From Bordetella pseudohinzii (GTDB taxonomy: Bacteria > Pseudomonadota > Gammaproteobacteria > Burkholderiales > Burkholderiaceae_B), in assembly GCF_000657795.2 (NCBI RefSeq), contig NZ_JHEP02000014.1, positions 62,001 to 126,000 of the forward strand: 64,000 nt of DNA. Reading direction: 5' to 3'. Positions 16,771 through 25,100 of the stretch are shown piece after piece (within the stretch, counting starts at the first letter, position 1; each line of letters begins with the position of its first letter). Both the position numbers and the translations under genes were made by a program. Under the pieces are notes generated by a model. The model did no database searches, had not been told where the DNA came from, and saw only the letters and a program-made list of their open reading frames with translations.

Positions 16771-17460
16771 TCAGACGGTCACGTTGAACAAGGCGCCCAC
16801 GCCGGCGGTCAAGGCCATGGCGGCGGCGCCCAGCACCGTGACCCGCAGGGCCGCGCGCCCCATGGGCGCGCCGCCGGCACGCGCCGCGATGGCGCCCAGG
16901 ACGCCCAGGCCCACCACCGAAGCCACTGTCACGATCACGATCAAGCTGCTCAGCGGCGCGACCGCCGACACCAGCAAGGGCAAGGCGGCGCCGCTGGCGA
17001 AAGACCCGGCCGAGGCCAGCGCGGCCTGCACCGGCTGCGCGCGGTTGTACATCGAAATCCCCAACTCGTCGCGCGCATGCGCATCCAGCGCGTTGTGGCG
17101 CGTCAGCTGCTCGGCCACCGTAAGCGCGACCGCCGGCTCCACGCCGCGCTTCACGTAGATATTGGTGAGCTCCTGCAGCTCCTGCGCCGAATTGACCTTC
17201 AAGGAGCGCTGCTCGATGCGCAGATCGGCCGCCTCGATATCGGCCTGCGAGTGCACCGAGACATATTCGCCCGCCGCCATCGACAAGGCGCCGGCCACCA
17301 GCGCGGCGATCCCCGAGGTCAGGATGATTTCATGCGAGACCTGCGCCGCCGCCACGCCCGTGATCAGGCTGGCCGTGGACACGATGCCGTCGTTGGCCCC
17401 CAAGACGGCGGCACGCAACCAATTGGCGCGGAAAATACGGTGATGTTCTGGGGCGGGCAT
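16771..17460 (-). CDS. VIT1/CCC1 family transporter
   Basis: A 229-residue membrane protein. The diagnostic N-terminal motif RAAVLGANDGIVSTASLITGVAAA is followed by SGIAALVAGALSMAAGEYVSV, a cytoplasmic helical stretch rich in charged residues, and three more membrane segments. VIT1/CCC1 proteins exchange Fe(II) or Mn(II) for protons; bacterial members presumably export excess metal. Metal specificity is not known. It converges with ygfZ (4 bp between stops). Confidence 0.88.
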   Translation of the reverse strand: MPAPEHHRIFRANWLRAAVLGANDGIVSTASLITGVAAAQVSHEIILTSGIAALVAGALSMAAGEYVSVHSQADIEAADLRIEQRSLKVNSAQELQELTNIYVKRGVEPAVALTVAEQLTRHNALDAHARDELGISMYNRAQPVQAALASAGSFASGAALPLLVSAVAPLSSLIVIVTVASVVGLGVLGAIAARAGGAPMGRAALRVTVLGAAAMALTAGVGALFNVTV

Positions 17461-17556
17461 GCGGACTCCGGATTCAAGGCAAGGCGAGTATAGGCCGCCC
17501 GCCCCGCGCGCATAAAGAGGGGCGCCGCAAGTCGTGAATGCGAATTCGTCTAGGAG

Positions 17557-17586
17557 TCAAACGCCGAGGCATGCCTCGGCGTTTGA
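17557..17586 (-). terminator. Perfect 30-bp palindrome after mmsB, probable terminator
   Basis: The arms TCAAACGCCGAGGC meet at a GGCATGCC-type centre, forming a perfect 30-bp palindrome 8 bp beyond the mmsB stop. No long U-run follows on the minus strand, only the GTTT end of the stem, so termination may be partial. Confidence 0.6.
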
Positions 17587-17593
17587 GCAGCCC

Positions 17594-18484
17594 TCAATCG
17601 CGATCGTTGGCGTAGAGATTGACGATGCTGGAGAAGTCCAGCCGGCCGCTGCCGCCATTGCTGTGCAGGCTGTAGAGATTGCGCGCCAGCTCGCCCAGGG
17701 GAATGGACGAGCGCGAGGCCAGGGCCGACTCGGCGGCCAGCCCCAGATCCTTGAGCATCAGGTCCACGCCGAAGCCGCCGGCATAGCCCTTGGACGCCGG
17801 CGCATGCTCCATCACGCCCGGCCAGGGGTTGTAGAGCTCGGTCGCCCAGTTGCGCCCCGAGCTCTTGGCGATGATGTCCGACAGCACCTTGGGGTCCAGA
17901 CCATTGGCCACGCCCAGGGCCAGGGCCTCGGAGGTGCCCGCCATCAGGATGCCCAACAGCATGTTGTTGCAGATCTTGGCGACCTGGCCCGCGCCCGCCT
18001 CCCCGGCATGGAAGATGTTCTTGCCCATCTTCTCCAGCACGGGGCGCGCGCGCTCCAGGGCGGCGGGCGCGCCGCCGACGATGAAGGTCAGCGTGCCGGC
18101 CACCGCGCCGCCCGTGCCGCCCGACACCGGCGCATCGATCATCTCCAGGCCGCGCACCTGGGCGGCGGCGGCCACCTTGCGCGCCGAATCCGGCGCGATG
18201 GTGCTGCAATCGATGACCAGGGCGCCGGCCGGGATCTTGCCCAGCAGGTTCTGCTCCAGATAGAGACCCTCGACGTGCTTGCTGGCCGGCAGCATGGTGA
18301 TGACGACGTCGACGCCCTGGACGGCGGCGTCGGCACTGGCCGCGGCGCGGGCGCCGGCGCCGGTCAGCCGCGCGACGGCGTCGGCGACCAGGTCGAACAC
18401 GACCACCTCATGGCCCGCCTTGACCAGGTTCAGCGCCATCGGGGCGCCCATATTGCCCAGACCGATGAATGCAATACTGCTCAT
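17594..18484 (-). CDS. mmsB: 3-hydroxyisobutyrate dehydrogenase
   Basis: A 296-residue beta-hydroxyacid dehydrogenase. The NAD-binding motif is IAFIGLGNMGAPMALNL, the substrate motif DAPVSGGTGGAVAGTL, and the catalytic lysine lies in GQVAKICNNMLLG. It oxidises 3-hydroxyisobutyrate to methylmalonate semialdehyde in valine catabolism. Its assignment is strengthened by the two upstream genes, which encode the preceding steps. A tartronate semialdehyde reductase function is the main alternative within the family. Confidence 0.9.
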   Translation of the reverse strand: MSSIAFIGLGNMGAPMALNLVKAGHEVVVFDLVADAVARLTGAGARAAASADAAVQGVDVVITMLPASKHVEGLYLEQNLLGKIPAGALVIDCSTIAPDSARKVAAAAQVRGLEMIDAPVSGGTGGAVAGTLTFIVGGAPAALERARPVLEKMGKNIFHAGEAGAGQVAKICNNMLLGILMAGTSEALALGVANGLDPKVLSDIIAKSSGRNWATELYNPWPGVMEHAPASKGYAGGFGVDLMLKDLGLAAESALASRSSIPLGELARNLYSLHSNGGSGRLDFSSIVNLYANDRD

Positions 18485-18527
18485 GATGCCTGTCTCCTGC
18501 CTGTGGTTTCGTTATGGAAAGGGCTGC

Positions 18528-19703
18528 TCAGGCCGCGCCTGGGCCCAGGTCGGCCAGCGGATGCGTCGTGCCCGCCGGCCACGGTTCCTCGAAAAAGCGC
18601 TGCACCCAGGCCTCGTCGGCCTCGGCCAGCGTCGCGGGCCGCCAGCGCGGCTGCTTGTCCTTGTCGATCAGCAAGGCCCGTATCCCTTCCTGGAAATCGC
18701 CCTCGGCCACGCAGGCCAGCGCCGCCACGTATTCGCTGCGGAACACATCGGCCAGCGAGCGCAGGCGCGTGCGCTGCAACAGCGCGAAAGCCAGGCGCGC
18801 CGACCCCGGCGAACCCGCCAGCATGGTCTTGGCCGCGCGCGCCAGCCAGGGATCGGCATGGTCTTTCAGGGCCGCGATCTCCTCGTAGACCTCGTCGAGC
18901 CGGTTGCTGCCGCACACGCTGTTGACCTGGAAGGCGTGCTGGCGCAGCGGCCCCGGCTCCAGCGGCGCGCGCGGCTCGTGCGCCAGCAAGGCCTGGCGCA
19001 ACAGGCCATCATTGATCGAGCGCGGCGCCAGATTGCCCGTGCCCGGCCCGCCCGGCTGGCTGGCCCAGGGCTGGCGCATCAACGCCTCGCAAAAGCGCGG
19101 CCAATCGGCGCAATCCAGGCGGAAATCCGCCATGCCGGCATAAATGGCGTCGGAGGCGTTCAGGTTGGCGCCCGTCAGCGCCAGGAACAGCCCGATGCGC
19201 CCCGGCATGCGATTGAGCAGCCAGGTGCCGCCCACGTCCGGGAAAAGACCGATGCTGATCTCGGGCATGGCAAGACGCGAGCTCTCGCTGACCACGCGGT
19301 GGCTGGCGCCCATCATCAAGCCCACGCCCCCGCCCATCACGATGCCATGGCCCCAGCACAAAATAGGCTTGGGATAGGTGTGGATGCGGAAATCCAGGCG
19401 GTATTCGCGCTCGAAGAAGTCGCGCGCATAAGGATTGGCCCAAGGCCCCTGCCCGCGGTGCTCCAGCATGCTGGCATACAGCCCATGCAGGTCGCCGCCG
19501 GCGCAGAACGCCCTGTCGCCCGCGCCTTGCAGGATCACCAGGGCCACGGCCGGATCGCGGGCCCAGGCCTGCAGGCGGGCATCGAGCAGATCGACCATCT
19601 CCAGCGAAAGGCCATTCAGCGTCTGCGGCGCATTGAGGGTGGCCACCCCCAGCCGCGAACCATTGTCGGCAATGCGTTCTTCAAACAGTACAGCGTCGCT
19701 CAT
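18528..19703 (-). CDS. 3-hydroxyisobutyryl-CoA hydrolase (enoyl-CoA hydratase/isomerase family)
   Basis: A 391-residue crotonase-fold protein of the long HIBCH/EHD3 type. The oxyanion-hole motifs are AFCAGGDLHGLY and GIVMGGGVGLM. Catalytic positions match HIBCH: Glu148 in AMPEISIG and Asp156 in LFPDVGGT. It should hydrolyse 3-hydroxyisobutyryl-CoA to free acid for the dehydrogenase encoded downstream. Its start overlaps the acyl-CoA dehydrogenase stop by 4 bp, while the gap to mmsB is 43 bp. Confidence 0.88.
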   Translation of the reverse strand: MSDAVLFEERIADNGSRLGVATLNAPQTLNGLSLEMVDLLDARLQAWARDPAVALVILQGAGDRAFCAGGDLHGLYASMLEHRGQGPWANPYARDFFEREYRLDFRIHTYPKPILCWGHGIVMGGGVGLMMGASHRVVSESSRLAMPEISIGLFPDVGGTWLLNRMPGRIGLFLALTGANLNASDAIYAGMADFRLDCADWPRFCEALMRQPWASQPGGPGTGNLAPRSINDGLLRQALLAHEPRAPLEPGPLRQHAFQVNSVCGSNRLDEVYEEIAALKDHADPWLARAAKTMLAGSPGSARLAFALLQRTRLRSLADVFRSEYVAALACVAEGDFQEGIRALLIDKDKQPRWRPATLAEADEAWVQRFFEEPWPAGTTHPLADLGPGAA

Positions 19704-20854
19704 CGAATATCGGCTCCCTTCTCGAGCAGCTGGCGGGCCACGATCACGCGCATGATCTCGTTGGTCCCCTCCAGGATCTGGTGTACGCGAGTATCGCGCA
19801 CCAGGCGCTCCAGAGGATAGTCCCGCAAATACCCATAGCCGCCGTGGATCTGCTGTGCGTCCAGGCAGATCTGGAAGCCCATGTCGGTGGCGAAACGCTT
19901 GGCCATGGCGCAATACGTGCCGGCGTCGGCCGAGCCGCTGTCGAGCTTGCAGGCCGCCAGGCGCACCATCTGCCGCGCGGCCACCAGATGGGTGGCCATG
20001 TCGGCCAGCTTGAACTGCAGGGCCTGGAACTCCGACAGCTTGCGGTTGAACTGGCGCCGCTCGTCCATGTAGCGGCGCGCCGCGTCCAGCGCGCCCTGGG
20101 CCGCGCCCACCGAGCAGGTGCCGATGTTGATGCGTCCGCCGTCCAGGCCCTTCATGGCGATCTTGAAGCCCTCGCCCTCGGCGCCCAGCATATTGCGCGC
20201 CGGCACCCGCACATGCTCGAAGCTGATGGGCCGGGTGGACTGGCTGTTCCAGCCCATTTTTTCTTCCTTGCGGCCATAGGTGATGCCGGGCGCATCCGCC
20301 GGCACCGCGAAGGCCGAGACGCCCGAAGGCCCCGCCCCGCCGGTGCGCGCCATGACCACCAGCAGATCGGTGTCGCCGCCGCCGGAAATAAAGGCCTTGG
20401 CGCCGCTGATGAGAAAGTCGCCGCCATCGCGTTCGGCCCGCGTGGCCAGCGAACCCGCATCCGAGCCGGCATTGGGCTCGGTCAGACAATAGGAGGCCAG
20501 TTTCTCGCCGCTGGCCAGCAGCGGCCCCCACTGCTCGCGGACCTCGGCGCTGCCCCATTGGCCCACCATCCAGGTCGCCATATTGTGGATGGTCAGGAAG
20601 GCCGTGGTGGAAGGATCCACGGCGGCCATTTCTTCGAAGACCAATGTGGCGTCCAGGCGCGGCAGGCCCAGCCCGCCGATCGCTTCGCTGGCATAGATGG
20701 CGCAGAAACCCAGCTCGCCCGCGCGGGCGAAAGCCTCGCGCGGGAAGATGCCCTCGGCGTCCCAGCGCGCCGCATGGGGCGCCAATTCGCCCTGCGCATA
20801 GTCCCGCGCAGCCTGCGCGAACGCGCGCTGCTCTTCGGTGAGTTCGAGATCCAC
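19700..20854 (-). CDS. Acyl-CoA dehydrogenase (probable isobutyryl-CoA dehydrogenase)
   Basis: A 384-residue flavoprotein dehydrogenase. LTEPNAGSD binds FAD/substrate, QIHGGYGYLRDYPLERLVRD is near the C-terminus, and the catalytic base is Glu362 in ILEGTNEIMR. The GTG start at 20854 is chosen because AGGAGA lies 6-7 bases upstream and the protein then begins MDLELTEEQRAFA; a further GTG 30 bp upstream is less likely. With HIBYL-CoA hydrolase and 3-HIB dehydrogenase it forms a valine-degradation operon, so isobutyryl-CoA is the probable substrate. Electrons would go to ETF. Confidence 0.9.
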   Translation of the reverse strand: MDLELTEEQRAFAQAARDYAQGELAPHAARWDAEGIFPREAFARAGELGFCAIYASEAIGGLGLPRLDATLVFEEMAAVDPSTTAFLTIHNMATWMVGQWGSAEVREQWGPLLASGEKLASYCLTEPNAGSDAGSLATRAERDGGDFLISGAKAFISGGGDTDLLVVMARTGGAGPSGVSAFAVPADAPGITYGRKEEKMGWNSQSTRPISFEHVRVPARNMLGAEGEGFKIAMKGLDGGRINIGTCSVGAAQGALDAARRYMDERRQFNRKLSEFQALQFKLADMATHLVAARQMVRLAACKLDSGSADAGTYCAMAKRFATDMGFQICLDAQQIHGGYGYLRDYPLERLVRDTRVHQILEGTNEIMRVIVARQLLEKGADIR

Positions 20855-20929
20855 AGCCTGTCTCCTGAAATTGGTATGGTCCACCCGCCGTGCTTCGGTC
20901 TTGTGAACCTGGCGCCGTCATTTTGGCAT

Positions 20930-20950
20930 GACGTTAACGTAAACGTAAAT
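20930..20950. promoter_or_regulatory. Triple ACGT element upstream of the valine operon (LiuR-like)
   Basis: Three ACGT cores occur at exact 6-bp intervals (20931, 20937, 20943) in an AT-rich run, GACGTTAACGTAAACGTAAAT broken by two-base spacers. It lies about 75-95 bp upstream of the acyl-CoA dehydrogenase start. The pattern resembles MerR-type LiuR sites that control branched-chain catabolism in proteobacteria; the match is from memory and remains a hypothesis. Confidence 0.4.
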
Positions 20951-21020
20951 CAGCAGCGATGATAGGCCAAGTCGGGCGGCCTGCTTGTCTTGGCGACGAC
21001 AATGCTGCGTCGCAACAAAC

Positions 21021-21341
21021 TCAGAGCAGGCCAGCTGGCCGTGGGCGCCCCGCCGCCAGGCGGCGATGTTCGGCGCGCCGGCGGCGCGACTCCTTGGGAT
21101 CGAAGGTCAGGGGACGATAGATCTCGACCCGGTCGCCAGAGGCCAGCGGCGTGCGCGGCTGGCCCCGGCGTCCGTAGACGCCCACCCCGTGCTGCCAGGG
21201 GTCGACGCCCGGAAAATCCTCGCCAAAGCCGCTGGCCGCCACGGCGTCGGCCAGCGTGGCGCCGGCCGGCAGGGTCAGCTCGCGCATCCAGACGCCATCC
21301 GGGCGCGCGTGGCAGACCGTGATGCGCAATTCATTCGCCAT
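21021..21341 (-). CDS. rnfH: RnfH family protein
   Basis: A 106-residue ubiquitin-like (beta-grasp) protein: ITVCHARPDGVWMRELTLPAGATLADAV opens it, followed by VGVYGRRGQPRTPLASGDRVEIYRPLTFDPKESRRRRAE, the conserved RnfH core. It is the partner of a RatA-type gene in many proteobacteria; its role is poorly defined despite the Rnf name. Its start overlaps the ratA stop by 11 bp. No rnf electron-transport genes are present here. Confidence 0.88.
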   Translation of the reverse strand: MANELRITVCHARPDGVWMRELTLPAGATLADAVAASGFGEDFPGVDPWQHGVGVYGRRGQPRTPLASGDRVEIYRPLTFDPKESRRRRAEHRRLAAGRPRPAGLL

Positions 21342-21765
21342 AGACCTGCTGGGCCCGCTTGGTGAAAGACTCGATGAAACTGGTGGCGATGCGGTTGAAC
21401 ACCGGCCCGACCACCATCTCCAGCGCCCGGTTGGAAAACGCATACTCCAGCGTGAACAGCACCTTGCAGGCGTCCTCGGCCAGCGGCTGGAACACCCAAT
21501 TGCCCACCAGGCTGGAAAAAGGCCCGTCCACCAGCTCCAGGTCGATGCGATTGGGATAATCGTGGGTATTGCGCGTGGTAAAACGCTGCTTCATCCCCGC
21601 GAAACTGATCAGCACCGACGCCTGCATGCCGTGTTCCGTGCGCGACTGCACCTCGGTGCCGCCGCACCAAGGCATGAATTCCGGGTATTTCTCCACCCCG
21701 GCCACCAGATCGAACATCTGGGCCGCGCTGTACGGAACCAGGACGGAGCGTTGTACTTTGTGCAT
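21331..21765 (-). CDS. ratA: RatA family ubiquinone-binding/toxin-like protein
   Basis: A 144-residue START/polyketide-cyclase domain protein (COQ10/RatA family): VPYSAAQMFDLVAGVEKYPEFMPWCGG, ending in NRIATSFIESFTKRAQQVYG. Homologues bind ubiquinone (Coq10) or, in E. coli RatA, block 70S ribosome assembly. It is divergent from smpB (65-bp gap), an arrangement conserved in proteobacteria. Which of the two described functions applies here is not evident. Confidence 0.88.
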   Translation of the reverse strand: MHKVQRSVLVPYSAAQMFDLVAGVEKYPEFMPWCGGTEVQSRTEHGMQASVLISFAGMKQRFTTRNTHDYPNRIDLELVDGPFSSLVGNWVFQPLAEDACKVLFTLEYAFSNRALEMVVGPVFNRIATSFIESFTKRAQQVYGE

Positions 21766-21830
21766 CGCCTATCGCAAATCGCTAGAATGATCGGATTTTA
21801 CCGGCATCGCGCGTCCCATACATTGCCTCT

Positions 21831-22292
21831 ATGAGCATTATCGATAATCGCAAGGCTTCGCACGACTATTTCATCGAAGACCGCTATGAGGCCGGCATTG
21901 TGCTGCAAGGCTGGGAGGTCAAGGCCATCCGTGCCGGCCGCGTCCAGCTCAAGGAGAGCTACGTCATCGTGCGCGACGGCGAACTCTACCTGCTCGGCAT
22001 GCATGTCAGCCCCCTGCCTACCGCTTCGACCCACATCCACCCCGATGCCGTGCGCACGCGCAAGCTGCTGCTCAAGGCCGAAGAGATCCACAAGCTGATC
22101 GGCAAGGTCGAGCAGCGCGGCTTCACGCTCGTGCCCCTGAACCTGCACTACAAAAACGGCCGCATCAAGCTGGACTTCGCCCTGGGCCGCGGCAAGAAAC
22201 TCTACGACAAGCGCGACACCGCGCGCGAAAAAGACTGGGAGCGCGAGCGCGAACGTGTCATGAAGCACGACACGCGCCGCCGCGACGGCTGA
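21831..22292 (+). CDS. smpB: SsrA-binding protein SmpB
   Basis: A 153-residue trans-translation factor that delivers tmRNA to stalled ribosomes. Family landmarks are [26 protein letters not shown], the [12 protein letters not shown] segment, and the basic C-terminal tail [19 protein letters not shown] that becomes helical in the mRNA channel. The gene stands alone, with the ratA promoter on its left and the convergent diguanylate cyclase on its right. The ssrA RNA gene is not in this window. Confidence 0.96.
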   Translation: MSIIDNRKASHDYFIEDRYEAGIVLQGWEVKAIRAGRVQLKESYVIVRDGELYLLGMHVSPLPTASTHIHPDAVRTRKLLLKAEEIHKLIGKVEQRGFTLVPLNLHYKNGRIKLDFALGRGKKLYDKRDTAREKDWERERERVMKHDTRRRDG

Positions 22293-22299
22293 TCCCAGT

Positions 22300-23442
22300 T
22301 CAGACGGGGCATGCCAGGTCCACCCGGCTGCGCCCGCCCGCCTTGGCTCGGTACAGGGCCTGGTCGGCCCGCTGGACGGCGGTCTGCAGGGCCTCGGCGC
22401 CATCCCAGCTGCTCACCCCGCCGCTGAAGGTGTAGCGCAGCTGGATGTCGCCATATTGGCAAGGCATGGCGTCCAGGGCGGCCAGCATGCGGGCGGCCAG
22501 GGCCTGCGCCTCCTGCGCGCTGGCGCCCGGCAGCGCCGCGATGAACTCCTCGCCGCCCAACCGGCCCAAGGCATCGCCCGGACGCAGCGCCGCGCTCGCC
22601 ACCGCGGCAAAATGGCGCAGCACGGCATCGCCGGCCGCATGGCCCATGCTGTCGTTGACCTGCTTGAAATGATCGATGTCCAGGATGAGCAGCGCCAGCG
22701 GCCTGCCGGCGCGCGCCCCCAGCCGCTGAGCCCCCTGCCACCAGGCTTTGCGCGACAGCACGCCGGTCAGGAAATCGGTATTGGCCTCGCGTTCGCGCTC
22801 GATCAGCATGCGGTCGTGGATCATCATGATCATGCCCAGCGTGAGACTGGGCATGATGACCACGCCCAAGGACAGGAACACGATATTCCAGACCGTCGGC
22901 GCCAGCAGGCCGGGGATGGCGTCCACGCCCAGGGCGTAGACGGCCATGCGCGTGCCATGACCCAGGATCGCGACCAGGGCCAGGCTCAACATGAAAATCT
23001 GGCTGTAGGCAAAACGCTGGCGGCGCGAGCGCCACACCGACCAGGCCAGCAGCGCCAGCAGCGATGTATACATGAGCGAAGCCAGCACGATGCGCGCGCT
23101 CACGTCCGGGCTGATGTAGGTGTAATAGGCCAGCGCCACCATGAGCACGGCCACGCCGCCCAGCATGGGCCGCCAGGGGACGGGCTGGTCCAGGAAGCGC
23201 CGCAAGGCCGCCACGAACAGGACGCCGCCCATCGTGAACAGCAGATTGGCCAGCAGCACCCCCAGCCAGGGCGGCGCGCTGGCCTGCTGCACCATGAACA
23301 ACATGGCCACGATGGTGGCCACATTGGCCCCCATCGCCTCGCGTATCCCCGGCATGCCGCTGCGCCACAAGGAGCCCAGCACGCAAAGGTCGATGAGCGC
23401 TGCCAGCGCGGTGATCAGGAGCAGATTGCTTGGAGCGAGCAT
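22300..23442 (-). CDS. Membrane diguanylate cyclase (GGEEF domain)
   Basis: A 380-residue protein with about six N-terminal transmembrane helices (residues 5-210, MASE-like sensor) and a C-terminal GGDEF domain. The active-site variant is RLGGEEFIAAL, and DIDHFKQVNDSMGH carries the metal-binding Asp. An RPGD inhibitory I-site sits exactly five residues before GGEEF, so product feedback should operate. It makes c-di-GMP from GTP. The start at 23442 gives a complete first helix; no clear ribosome site is seen. The stimulus is unknown. It converges on smpB and may be the end of the NfeD/SPFH direction of transcription. Confidence 0.9.
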   Translation of the reverse strand: MLAPSNLLLITALAALIDLCVLGSLWRSGMPGIREAMGANVATIVAMLFMVQQASAPPWLGVLLANLLFTMGGVLFVAALRRFLDQPVPWRPMLGGVAVLMVALAYYTYISPDVSARIVLASLMYTSLLALLAWSVWRSRRQRFAYSQIFMLSLALVAILGHGTRMAVYALGVDAIPGLLAPTVWNIVFLSLGVVIMPSLTLGMIMMIHDRMLIEREREANTDFLTGVLSRKAWWQGAQRLGARAGRPLALLILDIDHFKQVNDSMGHAAGDAVLRHFAAVASAALRPGDALGRLGGEEFIAALPGASAQEAQALAARMLAALDAMPCQYGDIQLRYTFSGGVSSWDGAEALQTAVQRADQALYRAKAGGRSRVDLACPV

Positions 23443-23480
23443 GCGGGATCGCCAGCGGCGCGGGCCGCTGGCGGCGTGAC

Positions 23481-24407
23481 TTAGCTGCGGGTGGACTTCA
23501 CGATGGTCATCGCGGAAGCCACCAGCCCTCCCACATCGGACAGATTGGACGGCAGGATGAGCGTATTGCCTTCCTTGGCGACCTCGCCAAAAGCCTCGAC
23601 ATAGCGTTCGGCGACCTTGAGATTGACCGCCTCCATGCCCCCGGGCTGGCGCACGGCCTCGCCCACCTGGGTGATGGCCTTGGCCGTGGCCTCGGCGATG
23701 GCCAGCACGGCCGCCGCCTCGCCCTGCGCCTTGTTGATCTGGGCCTGCTTCTCGCCTTCGGAACGGGCGATGGCCGCTTCGCGTTCGCCGGTGGCGATGT
23801 TGATCTGCTCCTGCCGGCGGCCCTCGGAGGCGGCGATCAGGGCGCGTTTTTCGCGCTCGGCGGTGATCTGGGCCTGCATGGCGCGCAGAATCTCGGCCGG
23901 CGGCGTCAGGTCCTTGATTTCGTAGCGCAGGACCTTCACGCCCCAATTCAGGGCGGCCTCGTCCAGCGAGGCCACGATGGTCGTGTTGATGAAGTCGCGC
24001 TCCTCGAAGGTGCGATCCAGCTCCAGCTTGCCGATGACCGAACGCAGCGTGGTCTGCGACAGCTGGGTGATGGCCGAAATATAGTTCGACGAGCCATAGG
24101 AGGCGCGCATCGCGTCGGTCACCTGGAAATACAGCACGCCATCGACCTGCAACTGCGTATTGTCCCGGGTAATGCAGACCTGGCTGGGCACATCGAGCGG
24201 GATTTCCTTGAGCGAATGCTTATAAGCCACGCGCTCGATGAAGGGAATCACGAAACCCGCGCCCGGCGACAGGACGCGGTCGAATTTGCCCAGCCGCTCG
24301 ACCACCCAGGCATGTTGCTGCGGCACGATGGCGATGGCCTTGATGACGACCAAGAGCGCCAGGACGACGATGATCACCAGCACCGTGGTTGATGTATCAA
24401 ACGGCAT
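23481..24407 (-). CDS. SPFH/band 7 protein (QmcA-like)
   Basis: A 308-residue stomatin-family protein. One N-terminal membrane helix (residues about 8-28) is followed by the SPFH domain (VPQQHAWVVERLGKFDRVLSPG to about residue 190) and a coiled-coil region rich in EREAAIARSEGEKQAQINKAQGE. QmcA-type proteins oligomerise in detergent-resistant membrane patches and modulate membrane proteases. It is paired with nfeD (33-bp gap), the classical SPFH-NfeD duo. Confidence 0.92.
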   Translation of the reverse strand: MPFDTSTTVLVIIVVLALLVVIKAIAIVPQQHAWVVERLGKFDRVLSPGAGFVIPFIERVAYKHSLKEIPLDVPSQVCITRDNTQLQVDGVLYFQVTDAMRASYGSSNYISAITQLSQTTLRSVIGKLELDRTFEERDFINTTIVASLDEAALNWGVKVLRYEIKDLTPPAEILRAMQAQITAEREKRALIAASEGRRQEQINIATGEREAAIARSEGEKQAQINKAQGEAAAVLAIAEATAKAITQVGEAVRQPGGMEAVNLKVAERYVEAFGEVAKEGNTLILPSNLSDVGGLVASAMTIVKSTRS

Positions 24408-24440
24408 GATTCCCCCTACGGAAAATAACCCGGCGCCGCC

Positions 24441-24872
24441 TCAGCGGGCCGGTTTGGACTTGGGCGCGAGCACCAGCACCGCGCCATGGATTTCAGTGAT
24501 GACATGCGGACCGGGCTGCCGGGGCTGACCATCGGCCAGCCGGACCTCCCACGACGCGCCGCGGTATTGCACCCGTGCGCCGCCGGCATCCGACCAATGC
24601 TCGACATTGACAGTCTGCCCGATGTCCAGGTTGACCGCGGCATTGCGCGCGGCATTGACCTCGCGTTTCTTGAGTATGCCCCGGCGGCGCAGCACCAGCA
24701 GGCCCAGCAGGGCGACCAGCGCGCAGGCCAGCAGCTGCCATTCCAGCGCCAGGCCCGCCCAGGCCACCAGGCCGGCTGCCGTCAACCCCAGCGCCACCAG
24801 AAGCAGATAGAAGGTGCCCGAGCTCACTTCGCCTATCAGGGCCGCCGCCGCCAGGCCGAACCAGATCCACAT
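24441..24872 (-). CDS. NfeD family protein
   Basis: A 143-residue short NfeD (YbbK type): three to four membrane helices (residues about 2-70) and a C-terminal OB-fold domain (NLDIGQTVNVEHWSDAGGARVQYRGASWEVRL). It lacks the long ClpP-like domain. Two ATGs lie 6 bp apart at 24878 and 24872. The second is chosen because a GGGAGG sequence touches the first but is 7 bases from the second. It is presumed to work with the SPFH protein encoded just downstream. Confidence 0.9.
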   Translation of the reverse strand: MWIWFGLAAAALIGEVSSGTFYLLLVALGLTAAGLVAWAGLALEWQLLACALVALLGLLVLRRRGILKKREVNAARNAAVNLDIGQTVNVEHWSDAGGARVQYRGASWEVRLADGQPRQPGPHVITEIHGAVLVLAPKSKPAR

Positions 24873-24933
24873 GAACATCCCTCCCGGGAAACCGATGTCT
24901 ACGATTGTACGGGCTCCCGGGCGACTGGGTGCG

Positions 24934-24966
24934 CGTTTCCTGCGGCGGCCGTCCCGACAGGAAACG
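24934..24966. promoter_or_regulatory. CGTTTCCTG/CAGGAAACG inverted repeat upstream of FHA-like gene
   Basis: Two perfect 9-bp inverted arms at 24934-24942 and 24958-24966 lie 24 bp apart centre to centre, about 135-165 bp upstream of the FHA-like ATG. The TTTCCTG core differs by one base from the TTTC(C/T)TA heptad described for BvgA in Bordetella. BvgA control is a hypothesis. The arms also overlap the region upstream of nfeD. Confidence 0.4.
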
Positions 24967-25100
24967 TCCGACACCTTGGGCCCGCCCGCCTACATCGGGT
25001 CTGATACTTACAAACCTCTGATTCGCCACCGAATCCTCCTGTGACACTCGCGCCCAGGCGCTTCCACTGTCCGGAAGTCCGCCGTACAGGAGAGTTATTC

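Noticed and set aside
18528-20921. Single 797-residue fusion of acyl-CoA dehydrogenase and hydratase
   Set aside because: The upstream part of this frame is out of frame with the dehydrogenase and meaningless; the real genes are two overlapping reading frames joined by ATGA.
21331-21765. Toxin of a RatAB toxin-antitoxin pair with rnfH as antitoxin
   Set aside because: The pair is chromosomal, conserved beside smpB in proteobacteria and resembles Coq10; sequence gives no support for an addiction module.
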